From NCBI GenBank assembly GCA_018396395.1, contig JAGTQN010000018.1, positions 1 to 5,327 of the forward strand: 5,327 bases of DNA. Direction: 5' to 3'. Source of the stretch: Candidatus Bathyarchaeota archaeon (GTDB taxonomy: Archaea > Thermoproteota > CALKCG01 > B24 > JAGTQN01). Below the pieces are notes generated by a model. The model ran no database searches and had not been told where the DNA came from. It saw only the letters and a list, made by a program, of their open reading frames with translations. This document shows, piece by piece, positions 1 through 5,010 of the stretch. The position numbers and the translations under genes are program-made. The stretch's first letter is position 1. Every line of letters starts with the position of its first letter.

Positions 1-201
1 TTCTTTTTTCAAGAATTCCCTCTTTCTTTTTGGTTTTTATCCATTTCTTTTGTTGGAGGGAAGAAGACCCTAACGATGAGTATGGCTAAAGGTCTTTCAA
101 ATCCAAAGGCAAAGCTAAAGGCAAAAGCAAAGGCGATGGTAAAGGCATTAAGATTCGTGGCAAGTGGAGCCGAAGATCTTTTCCAAAAAGCTCCTCGTTA
201 G
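1..201 (+). CDS. Possible small or partial Lys/Ala-rich ORF (uncertain)
   Basis: I do not recognise this frame and it may not be a gene. It is open from the left window edge to a TAG at 199-201. The first ATG is at 76, which would give 41 residues; otherwise it is the tail of a gene entering from the left. Residues 11-24 counted from that ATG alternate Lys with Ala or Leu (KAKLKAKAKAMVKA), encoded by AAAGGC units 12 bp apart. The next part resembles a short amphipathic helix. A GGAGGG at 55-60 lies 15 nt before the ATG, too far for a good ribosome site, and TTTTTAT at 34-40 could be a TATA box. Bases 1-54 are T-rich and look hydrophobic in every plus frame, so hydrophobicity is not evidence here. 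Its last 54 bp overlap the 3' end of cofC on the other strand. It could equally be non-coding DNA downstream of cofC. Confidence 0.2.
   Translation, partial: FFFQEFPLSFWFLSISFVGGKKTLTMSMAKGLSNPKAKLKAKAKAMVKALRFVASGAEDLFQKAPR
105..146. repeat. Four AAAGGC units at exact 12-bp spacing
   Basis: AAAGGC occurs at 105-110, 117-122, 129-134 and 141-146, each 12 bp from the last, with variable 6-bp spacers (AAAGCT, AAAAGC, GATGGT). A near copy, AAAGGT, is at 88-93 but out of phase. On the plus strand the unit reads as a four-residue Lys-Ala repeat. On the minus strand it gives GCCTTT runs just past the cofC stop codon, where a pyrimidine-rich archaeal terminator could lie. Confidence 0.6.
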
Positions 202-807
202 GGGTTTGCACTCGTTCTTACTAGATAGAAGATCTCGGAGATCATCGATCGTGTCGATGTCGAAGGATAAGCCTTCGGATGTGGCTACGGAAACATGAAT
301 GCCCAGGGACCTCGCCTTTAAAAGATGGGCTTCAAAACTTTCTTTCCCAAAAAGGGTTGGCATGATGTCTGGAGGATATCGTAGGAGGGCATTTGTACCC
401 TTCCTTCGCCTACAAGGCGCCAATACCACTCCCCTTTCGCCCTGCATATAGGAAAAGAGCCTTTTCACATCTTCCACTTTGATAAGGGGAAGATCTCCAG
501 GAAGGATGAGGAGGGCCTTGGCACCTTGGCTTTTGCACCAATCCGTAGCATAATTCAGGGTCTCGTTTAAATTTCCTGAAGGCTTTTCCATCAAGCCTCT
601 GAAGCCCTTAGCATAAGCAGCCTTCAAAACCCTATCATCCGAGCTTATGACGAGGCATTCATCAACGACTCCGGATTTCCCTATGGCATCGAGAACATCC
701 GAAAGCATCGAAAGGACAAGCCCCTCCCTATCCTCAGAACGAAGATAAGGGCTCAATCTACCCTTGGCAAGGCTAAGAGGTTTCAATGGAACTATGGCGT
801 ATGACAT
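148..807 (-). CDS. cofC: 2-phospho-L-lactate guanylyltransferase (CofC)
   Basis: CofC uses GTP to activate a phosphorylated three-carbon acid: classically 2-phospho-L-lactate, in some lineages phosphoenolpyruvate or 3-phosphoglycerate. This gives the guanylylated intermediate that CofD consumes in F420 synthesis; it acts in the cytoplasm. The 219-residue protein shows the family's nucleotidyltransferase plan. The N-terminal PLKPLSLAKGRL (residues 7-18) is the GTP-binding loop region. ISSDD is at 54-58, and the acidic metal-binding PGDLPL at 103-108. KGTNALLRYPP (136-146), FGKESFEAH (153-161) and the C-terminal LSFDIDTIDDL (180-190) are family signatures. The last 25 or so residues, beyond the conserved DLRDLL, look like a lineage-specific tail and contain two cysteines. 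The ATG lies 4 bp after the cofD stop, with AGGGGA 7 nt upstream, so the two genes are surely co-transcribed. Which three-carbon acid is used cannot be decided by eye. Confidence 0.93.
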   Translation of the reverse strand: MSYAIVPLKPLSLAKGRLSPYLRSEDREGLVLSMLSDVLDAIGKSGVVDECLVISSDDRVLKAAYAKGFRGLMEKPSGNLNETLNYATDWCKSQGAKALLILPGDLPLIKVEDVKRLFSYMQGERGVVLAPCRRRKGTNALLRYPPDIMPTLFGKESFEAHLLKARSLGIHVSVATSEGLSFDIDTIDDLRDLLSSKNECKPLTRSFLEKIFGSTCHES

Positions 808-811
808 AGGC

Positions 812-1747
812 TTATCCCCTTATGGAGTGAAGGACGGCTTCTGCCAGCCTTTTTTTGACTTCGAAACTCGTCATGAGGGTATCTGTAGCCATCACGTTTA
901 CACCAAGCTCGCTTTCTATCCTTTTTGCAAGCATAGAATCCCTAAAATCGATGATAAAAGTATCAAGAATATCCGCGTAGAGGGAAGCTACACCAAAGGC
1001 TGAAATTTCGATGCCTAAGCCCCTCATCAATTTATCTGCTGGACCCTTCACAGGGGCTCCCATAATGATGGGACTTATTCCGACGACTGTAGCCCTTGTC
1101 CTCCTAAGGGCCTGTCTAATCCCATCTATCGAAAGTATTGGACCTATGCTCACGATAGGATTGCTGGGACAAATAATGACTCCTTCAGCTTCCTGAATAG
1201 CTTCAAGAATTCCTGGGCTAGGCTTGGCTTCCTTAGCTCCGAGGAATTCCACGGCAAGAACGGCATCCCTTGCCCCCCTTTTGACGAGGTATTCTTGGAA
1301 GTGCATGGTCCCAGCTTCTGTCCTTATCATGGTCCTTACAGGATCGTCGGTCATAGGTAGGAGCCTAACCTCAACCCCAAGGCGTCTACATATGTCAGCC
1401 GTCGCTTCGCTTAGCCTTAGGCCCTTCCGCAGAAGCATCGTTCTATGCAGATGCGTTGCCAGATCCCTGTCGCCTATCCGAAACCAGGTTTCATAACCAT
1501 ATCTAGAGAGCATATCCAAGAAGCCGAAGGTATCACCCTTTATACCCCATCCCTTCGCTTCGTCTACCAATCCCGCCAATGTGTAGGTGACTATGTCCAA
1601 GTCTGGGGAGACATAAAGGCCATAGATCTCCATATCATCCCCCGTGTTTCCGATGACAGTAAGGTTTTCTGGAGGAAAGATCGCTACGAGCCCCTGGAGG
1701 AACCTGGCCGCACCAACTCCTCCGGCAAGAGCGACTAACAAAGGCAT
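812..1747 (-). CDS. cofD: 2-phospho-L-lactate transferase (CofD), F420 biosynthesis
   Basis: CofD transfers the phospholactyl (or phosphoenolpyruvyl) group from the CofC product to the hydroxyl of 7,8-didemethyl-8-hydroxy-5-deazariboflavin (Fo), making F420-0 (or dehydro-F420-0) and GMP. The 311 residues match the normal family length and signatures run end to end. They are the glycine loop AGGVGAARFLQGL (8-20), NTGDD (34-38), YVSPDLDIVTYTLAGL (45-60), GWGIKGDTF (66-74), IGDRDLATHLHRT (91-103), MHFQEYLV (148-155), CPSNPIVSIGPILS (193-206), APVKGPADKLM (231-241), and a C-terminal TDTLM (288-292). No key block is missing. ATG 1747 places the glycine loop at the usual distance from the N-terminus. 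There is no clear Shine-Dalgarno site, but a TATA-like box about 25 nt upstream suggests a leaderless or nearly leaderless start. cofC follows 4 bp downstream. The glycosyl-attaching ligase gene cofE is not in this window. Confidence 0.96.
   Translation of the reverse strand: MPLLVALAGGVGAARFLQGLVAIFPPENLTVIGNTGDDMEIYGLYVSPDLDIVTYTLAGLVDEAKGWGIKGDTFGFLDMLSRYGYETWFRIGDRDLATHLHRTMLLRKGLRLSEATADICRRLGVEVRLLPMTDDPVRTMIRTEAGTMHFQEYLVKRGARDAVLAVEFLGAKEAKPSPGILEAIQEAEGVIICPSNPIVSIGPILSIDGIRQALRRTRATVVGISPIIMGAPVKGPADKLMRGLGIEISAFGVASLYADILDTFIIDFRDSMLAKRIESELGVNVMATDTLMTSFEVKKRLAEAVLHSIRG
815..820 (-). promoter_or_regulatory. Ribosome binding site for cofC
   Basis: AGGGGA on the minus strand lies 7 nt before the cofC ATG and overlaps the last codons of cofD. 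It is one of the clearer Shine-Dalgarno sites in the window and supports translation of cofC from a shared cofD-cofC transcript. Confidence 0.55.
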
Positions 1748-1765
1748 CCCTTCCCTTTCATGAGG

Positions 1766-1781
1766 AAATAAATATCTTTAA
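1766..1781 (-). promoter_or_regulatory. Candidate archaeal TATA-box promoter of cofDC
   Basis: The minus strand reads TTAAAGATATTTATTT, an AT-only run apart from one G, inside the 70-bp gap between the small aconitase-X gene and cofD. Its centre is about 26 nt from the cofD ATG, so transcription would begin at or just before the start codon. This fits a leaderless mRNA and explains why cofD lacks a good ribosome site. It suggests cofDC can be expressed independently of the mevalonate genes upstream. Called by eye only. Confidence 0.45.
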
Positions 1782-1817
1782 AGCCAAATTTCTAGCTTCT
1801 CTAGGCTTTCCATTGCC

Positions 1818-2174
1818 TCAGTATACTAGGATTTCCTCTATGTCGGCATTTACGGCTATACGTTGCATGTTCCTGAATTCAAAGGGTTCAGGCCTATCCA
1901 CCATGGGGATGCCAGCGATGATGGCACCAACAGCCACTATAGGCTCAGCTTCATGGCATATGATGGCAGCTGGAGCCTTTCTATTCTTGACAAGCCCATA
2001 GAGAACGTAGGAGCCCACCGTGGAGCCCTTTCCATAAGGAAAAACGAGGACCCTTCCAGAAAGGCTTTGTCCAAAAAGATCATGGGACTTATCGATAAAA
2101 ATACCAGTCTTTGGATCAACCATACCAAAGAAGCTGATGGGCTGACTTGATACGAGGGCCAATCCTTCAGCCAT
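1818..2174 (-). CDS. Phosphomevalonate dehydratase small subunit (aconitase X swivel domain, DUF126)
   Basis: This is the small, swivelling subunit of two-part aconitase X. With the large subunit encoded just upstream it should dehydrate mevalonate 5-phosphate to trans-anhydromevalonate 5-phosphate in the archaeal mevalonate pathway. Family marks are AEGLALVSSQPISFFG (residues 2-17), VDPKTG (19-24), the DLFGQSLSGRVLVFP strand (32-46) and GKGSTVGSYVLY (48-59), where Ser51 is the expected active-site serine. IICHEAEPIVAVGAIIAGIPMVD follows (71-93). The coordinates use the first ATG, but this start is probably too late. The frame continues upstream with RLKCRRISKG, the usual first strand of the family, back to a stop at 2226-2228. 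No ATG, GTG or TTG lies in that stretch. An AGGAG at 2223-2227 is 9 nt before an ATC codon at 2211-2213, which would give about 131 residues. Subunit identity is firm; the start is not. Confidence 0.9.
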   Translation of the reverse strand: MAEGLALVSSQPISFFGMVDPKTGIFIDKSHDLFGQSLSGRVLVFPYGKGSTVGSYVLYGLVKNRKAPAAIICHEAEPIVAVGAIIAGIPMVDRPEPFEFRNMQRIAVNADIEEILVY

Positions 2175-2222
2175 GCCCTTGGAAATCCTTCGGCACTTCA
2201 GCCTTACTACGATGGTGATCCG

Positions 2223-2227
2223 CTCCT
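2223..2227 (-). promoter_or_regulatory. Ribosome binding site pointing to an upstream start of the small AcnX subunit
   Basis: AGGAG on the minus strand is 9 nt from ATC 2211-2213 but about 48 nt from the first ATG at 2174, which has only a weak AAGG almost touching it. The site therefore favours the longer protein that begins before the conserved RLKCRRISKG strand. It also overlaps one arm of the palindrome at 2226-2239. Confidence 0.4.
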
Positions 2228-2239
2228 ATTCTTGAATAG
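2226..2239. repeat. 14-bp palindrome CTATTC-TT-GAATAG
   Basis: Two perfect 6-bp inverted arms are separated by 2 bp, directly upstream of the start region of the small aconitase-X gene and overlapping its AGGAG. As RNA it could form only a weak AU-rich 5-bp stem with a CAAG loop. As DNA it resembles a small operator for a dimeric regulator. A further GAATA lies at 2242-2246, in direct repeat with the second arm. Role is inferred from position only. Confidence 0.4.
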
Positions 2240-2252
2240 TCGAATATTTTTC
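2240..2252 (-). promoter_or_regulatory. Possible TATA box for the small AcnX subunit
   Basis: The minus strand reads AGAAAAATATTCG, following a purine-rich stretch that could act as a BRE. The AT core is centred near 2246, which would place transcription start near 2220, close to the inferred start of the small-subunit gene. The gap to the large-subunit gene is wide enough for a promoter. If real, it would conflict with use of the AGGAG site, because that site would then lie upstream of the transcript. Confidence 0.28.
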
Positions 2253-2254
2253 TA

Positions 2255-2285
2255 TTTTCCTTTTCCCTTTTCCTTCCCTTCCTTT
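2255..2285 (-). repeat. 31-nt uninterrupted polypurine tract
   Basis: Every base from 2255 to 2285 is a pyrimidine on the plus strand, so the minus-strand transcript would carry an A/G-only run of the form AAAGGAAGGG-AAAAGG. It fills most of the spacer between the two aconitase-X genes. It is the wrong polarity for a U-rich terminator of the minus-strand genes. It may reflect low-complexity drift, supply a purine-rich BRE, or form unusual duplex structure. Confidence 0.55.
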
Positions 2286-2292
2286 GCCTATC

Positions 2293-3525
2293 CTAGCTAT
2301 TCATAGCCATGCGTATGCATTGTTCTGTAGAGGCGAGGATAACCTTCGGCTTATTCAAAGCCGATAGATATACAGCCGCCTTTGCAGAATTGACAGCTAT
2401 AGCTTCGAAGCCTATCTCCCCGAGTGGAGATACAACCATGCATGTATCGGCATAGATCCGTCCACCTGCGGCCTCTATGGCATGGATGTATCCGCATCTT
2501 TCCGCAATCCTCCTGATGCCTAGGGATGTGAAGATCCAGAGCTTTACTCTCCTCTTCAGCCTTTTACCATGGAGAAGTCCTGCAATAAGCCTAAGCTCCT
2601 CTAAGGAGGCATGGGGGCAGCCAAAGGCTACTAGGTCTACTTCGTCCTCGGAGGCTGTTGATAGATTCTCTCGGGCTCTTTCAAGATCCTGCCTTTCGAT
2701 TCTAAGCCTTTCGATTTCTTGCATCCGAAGCCTTAGGCTTCTCTTAGCCATGGAGGCTTCAGGGGTAATCCCTTCCATATGGAAGAGGGCAACAGAGCCT
2801 GATGCGGCTAGGGATGCGGAAAGGGCTTTAAGCTCATCCCTGGCTATGATATAGCCATAACGCCCCATTCTTCCTATGAAGGGGACACGGTTTTTAGCTT
2901 CAAGGCCGATCACATAGCCAAGGAGGCTGAAGTCAAAGCTATCCTTAAGGATTATGGGAACGTCAATCCTTAAAGTGGGCCTTCGGTTCTCAGGAAGATG
3001 ATATCCAAATCTAGGGGTTTTGCCTATTAGGGCTGAAGCAACGGCGGAGGGGCCGCCCTCCCTGTTTGTCCTAGCCCCAAGGACGGAATTGGCGAAGCAT
3101 ACGGCCGAGGATTCGGACCATGCCAAGTGCTCTCCAAGGCGGGGAAAATTTCCGAGGAGGTATGGCGTGCAGGTACAGAGGGGCTGGATTCCCATGCTTT
3201 GAAAGGCTGCTATTATCCTCAGCTGTCCATCAGCAAAGGCTTTGGGAATGCCCATCTCTTCCCAACGCTCGAGATCCATTCCTGCGGGATTCAAGGTTGC
3301 CTCTACGACAGCCTTTCCTCCTCGCAGGGATTCTAGCCATTTCAGACCTTCGTCTCCAATGGTCTTGTAGCTCACTCCTGAGACTTGAACGGAACCTACG
3401 GGGATAAGCCTATCTGCTCCAAAAATATCCCCCAAGGCTACTAGGATCTCCATTGCCTTCTGGGCGGCGAAGCCCTTCTCGCCCCCGAGGATCCTTTCTT
3501 CCTCCCTTGTGAGCCACATAAGCAT
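2293..3525 (-). CDS. Phosphomevalonate dehydratase large subunit (aconitase X catalytic, DUF521)
   Basis: This is the iron-sulphur catalytic subunit of aconitase X, which with the small subunit should form archaeal phosphomevalonate dehydratase. The 410 residues are normal for the family. The N-terminus LTREEERILGGEKG (5-18) and VGSVQVSGVSY (43-53) are typical. The signature block runs from CTCTPYLLGNFPRLGEH (117-133) through AWSESSAVCFANSVLGARTN (135-154) to REGGPS and YHLPENRRP (175-183). HMEGITPEA (249-257), GCPHAS (302-307) and DTCMVV (360-365) follow, and the C-terminus has NSAKAAVYL (379-387). Cys117/119, Cys303 and Cys362 are the likely cluster-ligand candidates by family conservation. 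ATG 3525 has AGGA 6 nt upstream; a second ATG two codons on is also possible. It starts 32 nt after the decarboxylase stop, so the two are probably one operon. Bacterial relatives dehydrate cis-3-hydroxyproline, but the UbiD neighbour and archaeal setting favour the mevalonate role. Confidence 0.93.
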   Translation of the reverse strand: MLMWLTREEERILGGEKGFAAQKAMEILVALGDIFGADRLIPVGSVQVSGVSYKTIGDEGLKWLESLRGGKAVVEATLNPAGMDLERWEEMGIPKAFADGQLRIIAAFQSMGIQPLCTCTPYLLGNFPRLGEHLAWSESSAVCFANSVLGARTNREGGPSAVASALIGKTPRFGYHLPENRRPTLRIDVPIILKDSFDFSLLGYVIGLEAKNRVPFIGRMGRYGYIIARDELKALSASLAASGSVALFHMEGITPEASMAKRSLRLRMQEIERLRIERQDLERARENLSTASEDEVDLVAFGCPHASLEELRLIAGLLHGKRLKRRVKLWIFTSLGIRRIAERCGYIHAIEAAGGRIYADTCMVVSPLGEIGFEAIAVNSAKAAVYLSALNKPKVILASTEQCIRMAMNS

Positions 3526-3531
3526 CAGGTT

Positions 3532-3535
3532 TCCT
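3532..3535 (-). promoter_or_regulatory. Ribosome binding site for the large AcnX subunit
   Basis: AGGA on the minus strand is 6 nt before ATG 3523-3525 and 12 nt before the next in-frame ATG at 3517-3519, so it favours the first. It lies in the 32-nt gap after the decarboxylase gene, consistent with translation from an internal site of a shared message. Confidence 0.4.
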
Positions 3536-3557
3536 ATCCTTGGGATTCCAGTTCCGG

Positions 3558-4826
3558 TTATAGTTCTTGGACCTTCATGAAATCTTCCTTCTTACGGTCC
3601 AATGGTATCGTAGCGTCTATGATCCATTTCCCTGTTAAGCCCGTTTTCCCTGAAGATGGGTCGATGGTCGAGCCGTGGGTATCAGGTATTATCACTATGC
3701 CCCTAGATGGTTGAAGCCTCGTGGCTATAGCCCATTCTACGCTCATGGGATCATGGATGTCGATGTCCTCATCCACTACGATGACGAGCTTTAGGCTAGG
3801 ATGGGCTGCTAGGGCCGCCAAACCTACGTTCTTTCCCTCCCCCTCAACCCTTTTCCTTATGGAAACTATGGCATGGAGCCAATTACAGCCCCCTGGAGTG
3901 AGGACAACCCTTCGAACCTCGGGCGTGATATTCTGGACAGCCCTGTAGATCCTTGGTTCCTGAGGAAGCCCCATGAGGAGCCGATGCTCTTCTCCACCCG
4001 GAAGAATGACCTGCCATATCGGATCCCTACGCATGTATAGTCCCTCGACCTCTAGGACGGGCTCTTGGCGTATGGCATCCCAAGTTCCCGTGAGGTCGAC
4101 AAAGGGTCCCTCCTCCACCTTCTCATCCTGCAATATCCTTCCCATCATAACGACTTCCGAATTTATAGGAACATCTATACCTCCAAGCCTTACGCAGGAG
4201 AACTTATGAAATGCCCGGGTTAGCTGAAGCTCATTCAGGTTTGGATAAGATGTGGCGGCTGCCAGACAAATGGATGGATGGGAGCCACATATGATGACGA
4301 CTGGCGTATCGCACCCAGCCTCTGCATTCTTGCGATAGAAGCTGTAGAGGTCCCTTGGAACAATCCTTACGGCGAACCTATTGCCCCCCACATACATCAT
4401 TCTGTGGAAGGAAGCATTCTGCCTTCCAGTTTCCGGGTCCCTAGCCAAGACGATCGTAGCGGATGTGTAGAAGCGTTCCATGCGTCTATAGTACATAAGG
4501 AGGGGTAGGCATTCCAGAAGCTCAGGGTTCCTTTTGAAGTTCTCCATGAAGGGCGCCCTTTCTTTATCTATGATCTCATAGCTTCTGGGCTTTTCTAAGG
4601 CAGAGGCTATGGCAGAAGTAAGTTCATCCTCTGGAACTCCTAATCCTTTGGCGATGAGTGCCCTCGAGGCACAGAGATTCCCGACAATCCTGAAGCCAGG
4701 ATAGCCTTCCACATCCTCGAAAAGGATAGGATTTGTATACCTTCGCAAATATTCGGATATTTCAAGTTTGGTGGAGACCCTTTTAGAAACCCTCTGGACC
4801 TCTATAGATTCTAAGAATTCTCTCAT
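3558..4826 (-). CDS. UbiD-family decarboxylase, probable anhydromevalonate phosphate decarboxylase
   Basis: UbiD enzymes use prenylated FMN to decarboxylate unsaturated acids. Next to aconitase X in an archaeon, the expected substrate is trans-anhydromevalonate 5-phosphate and the product isopentenyl phosphate, which isopentenyl phosphate kinase would then convert to IPP. Features in order: NPILFEDVEGYPGFRIVGNL (32-51), the family's N-terminal block; NASFHRMM (137-144) in the cofactor-binding region; PVVIICGSHPSICLAAATS (175-193); VPINSEVV (219-226); EEGPFVDLTG (238-247), where the acidic residues of the Glu/Asp-Arg-Glu catalytic set should lie; LVIVVDEDIDIHDP (347-360) and WAIATRLQPSR (365-375). 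The C-terminal GKTGLTGKWIIDATIP is at 393-408. The 422 residues fit a complete single-domain enzyme. The partner flavin prenyltransferase UbiX is not in this window. ATG 4826 has no clear ribosome site but a good TATA box about 30 nt upstream. Family assignment is firm; the substrate is inferred from context. Confidence 0.92.
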   Translation of the reverse strand: MREFLESIEVQRVSKRVSTKLEISEYLRRYTNPILFEDVEGYPGFRIVGNLCASRALIAKGLGVPEDELTSAIASALEKPRSYEIIDKERAPFMENFKRNPELLECLPLLMYYRRMERFYTSATIVLARDPETGRQNASFHRMMYVGGNRFAVRIVPRDLYSFYRKNAEAGCDTPVVIICGSHPSICLAAATSYPNLNELQLTRAFHKFSCVRLGGIDVPINSEVVMMGRILQDEKVEEGPFVDLTGTWDAIRQEPVLEVEGLYMRRDPIWQVILPGGEEHRLLMGLPQEPRIYRAVQNITPEVRRVVLTPGGCNWLHAIVSIRKRVEGEGKNVGLAALAAHPSLKLVIVVDEDIDIHDPMSVEWAIATRLQPSRGIVIIPDTHGSTIDPSSGKTGLTGKWIIDATIPLDRKKEDFMKVQEL

Positions 4827-4851
4827 AACGTATCAGCCTTAACTTCTGATG

Positions 4852-4862
4852 GGATATAAAGG
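4852..4862 (-). promoter_or_regulatory. Archaeal TATA-box promoter for the decarboxylase/AcnX operon
   Basis: The minus strand reads CCTTTATATCC, close to the archaeal TTTATATA consensus, preceded by an A-rich AAAAAATT that could serve as BRE. Its centre near 4857 predicts transcription start around 4831, about 5 nt before the decarboxylase ATG, giving an essentially leaderless message. This is the best promoter match in the window and agrees with the missing Shine-Dalgarno site. No clear operator repeat is seen around it. Confidence 0.55.
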
Positions 4863-4907
4863 AATTTTTTATTAGGGCCTTAAAAGCTTCGACAACTCTA
4901 TTGGAGC

Positions 4908-4933
4908 CAAATAAGAAAAAGAAAAAGGTAAGG
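4908..4933 (-). terminator. T-rich candidate terminator after the fucosidase gene
   Basis: About 80 nt past the fucosidase stop the minus strand runs CCTTACCTTTTTCTTTTTC then TTATTTGG. Archaeal RNA polymerase commonly terminates on such clustered T-tracts without needing a hairpin. It also lies upstream of the decarboxylase promoter, so it would insulate the two units. Confidence 0.45.
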
Positions 4934-5010
4934 ATACTTTCTCGGGAGGGGTTTCGTAATTTTTTCCTCCATAAAAGTAAAGCTTTTACACTATCGATGG
5001 CATGAAAGAA

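Noticed and set aside
764..1738. Several plus-strand open frames of 60-97 codons opposite cofD and the start of cofC
   Set aside because: They lie antisense to strongly conserved coding sequence, have no recognisable domains, and arise from the codon bias of the minus-strand genes.
1803..1818. AGGC...GCCT inverted arms at the end of the small aconitase-X gene as a terminator stem
   Set aside because: Only four base pairs without a mismatch and partly within the stop region; not distinguishable from chance.
2477..2854. 125-codon plus-strand open frame opposite the large aconitase-X subunit
   Set aside because: Ser/Leu/Arg-rich translation with no known motif, wholly inside a conserved catalytic gene on the other strand; a shadow frame.
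1818..3525. Alternative reading of the aconitase-X pair as a classical aconitase or isopropylmalate isomerase
   Set aside because: The large protein has the DUF521 signature blocks and the small one the DUF126 GKGSTVGSYVLY block, neither of which occurs in LeuC/LeuD-type enzymes.
4898..4972. 24-residue minus-strand frame starting ATG GAG GAA, ending in a hydrophobic LFLFLIWLQ
   Set aside because: The hydrophobic tail is simply the T-rich tract read as codons, there is no ribosome site, and the tract is better explained as the fucosidase terminator.
4977..4989. Inverted repeat GTAAA-GCT-TTTAC just past the fucosidase stop
   Set aside because: Five AT-rich base pairs with a 3-nt centre and no T-run immediately after it on the minus strand; too weak to call a hairpin terminator or operator.
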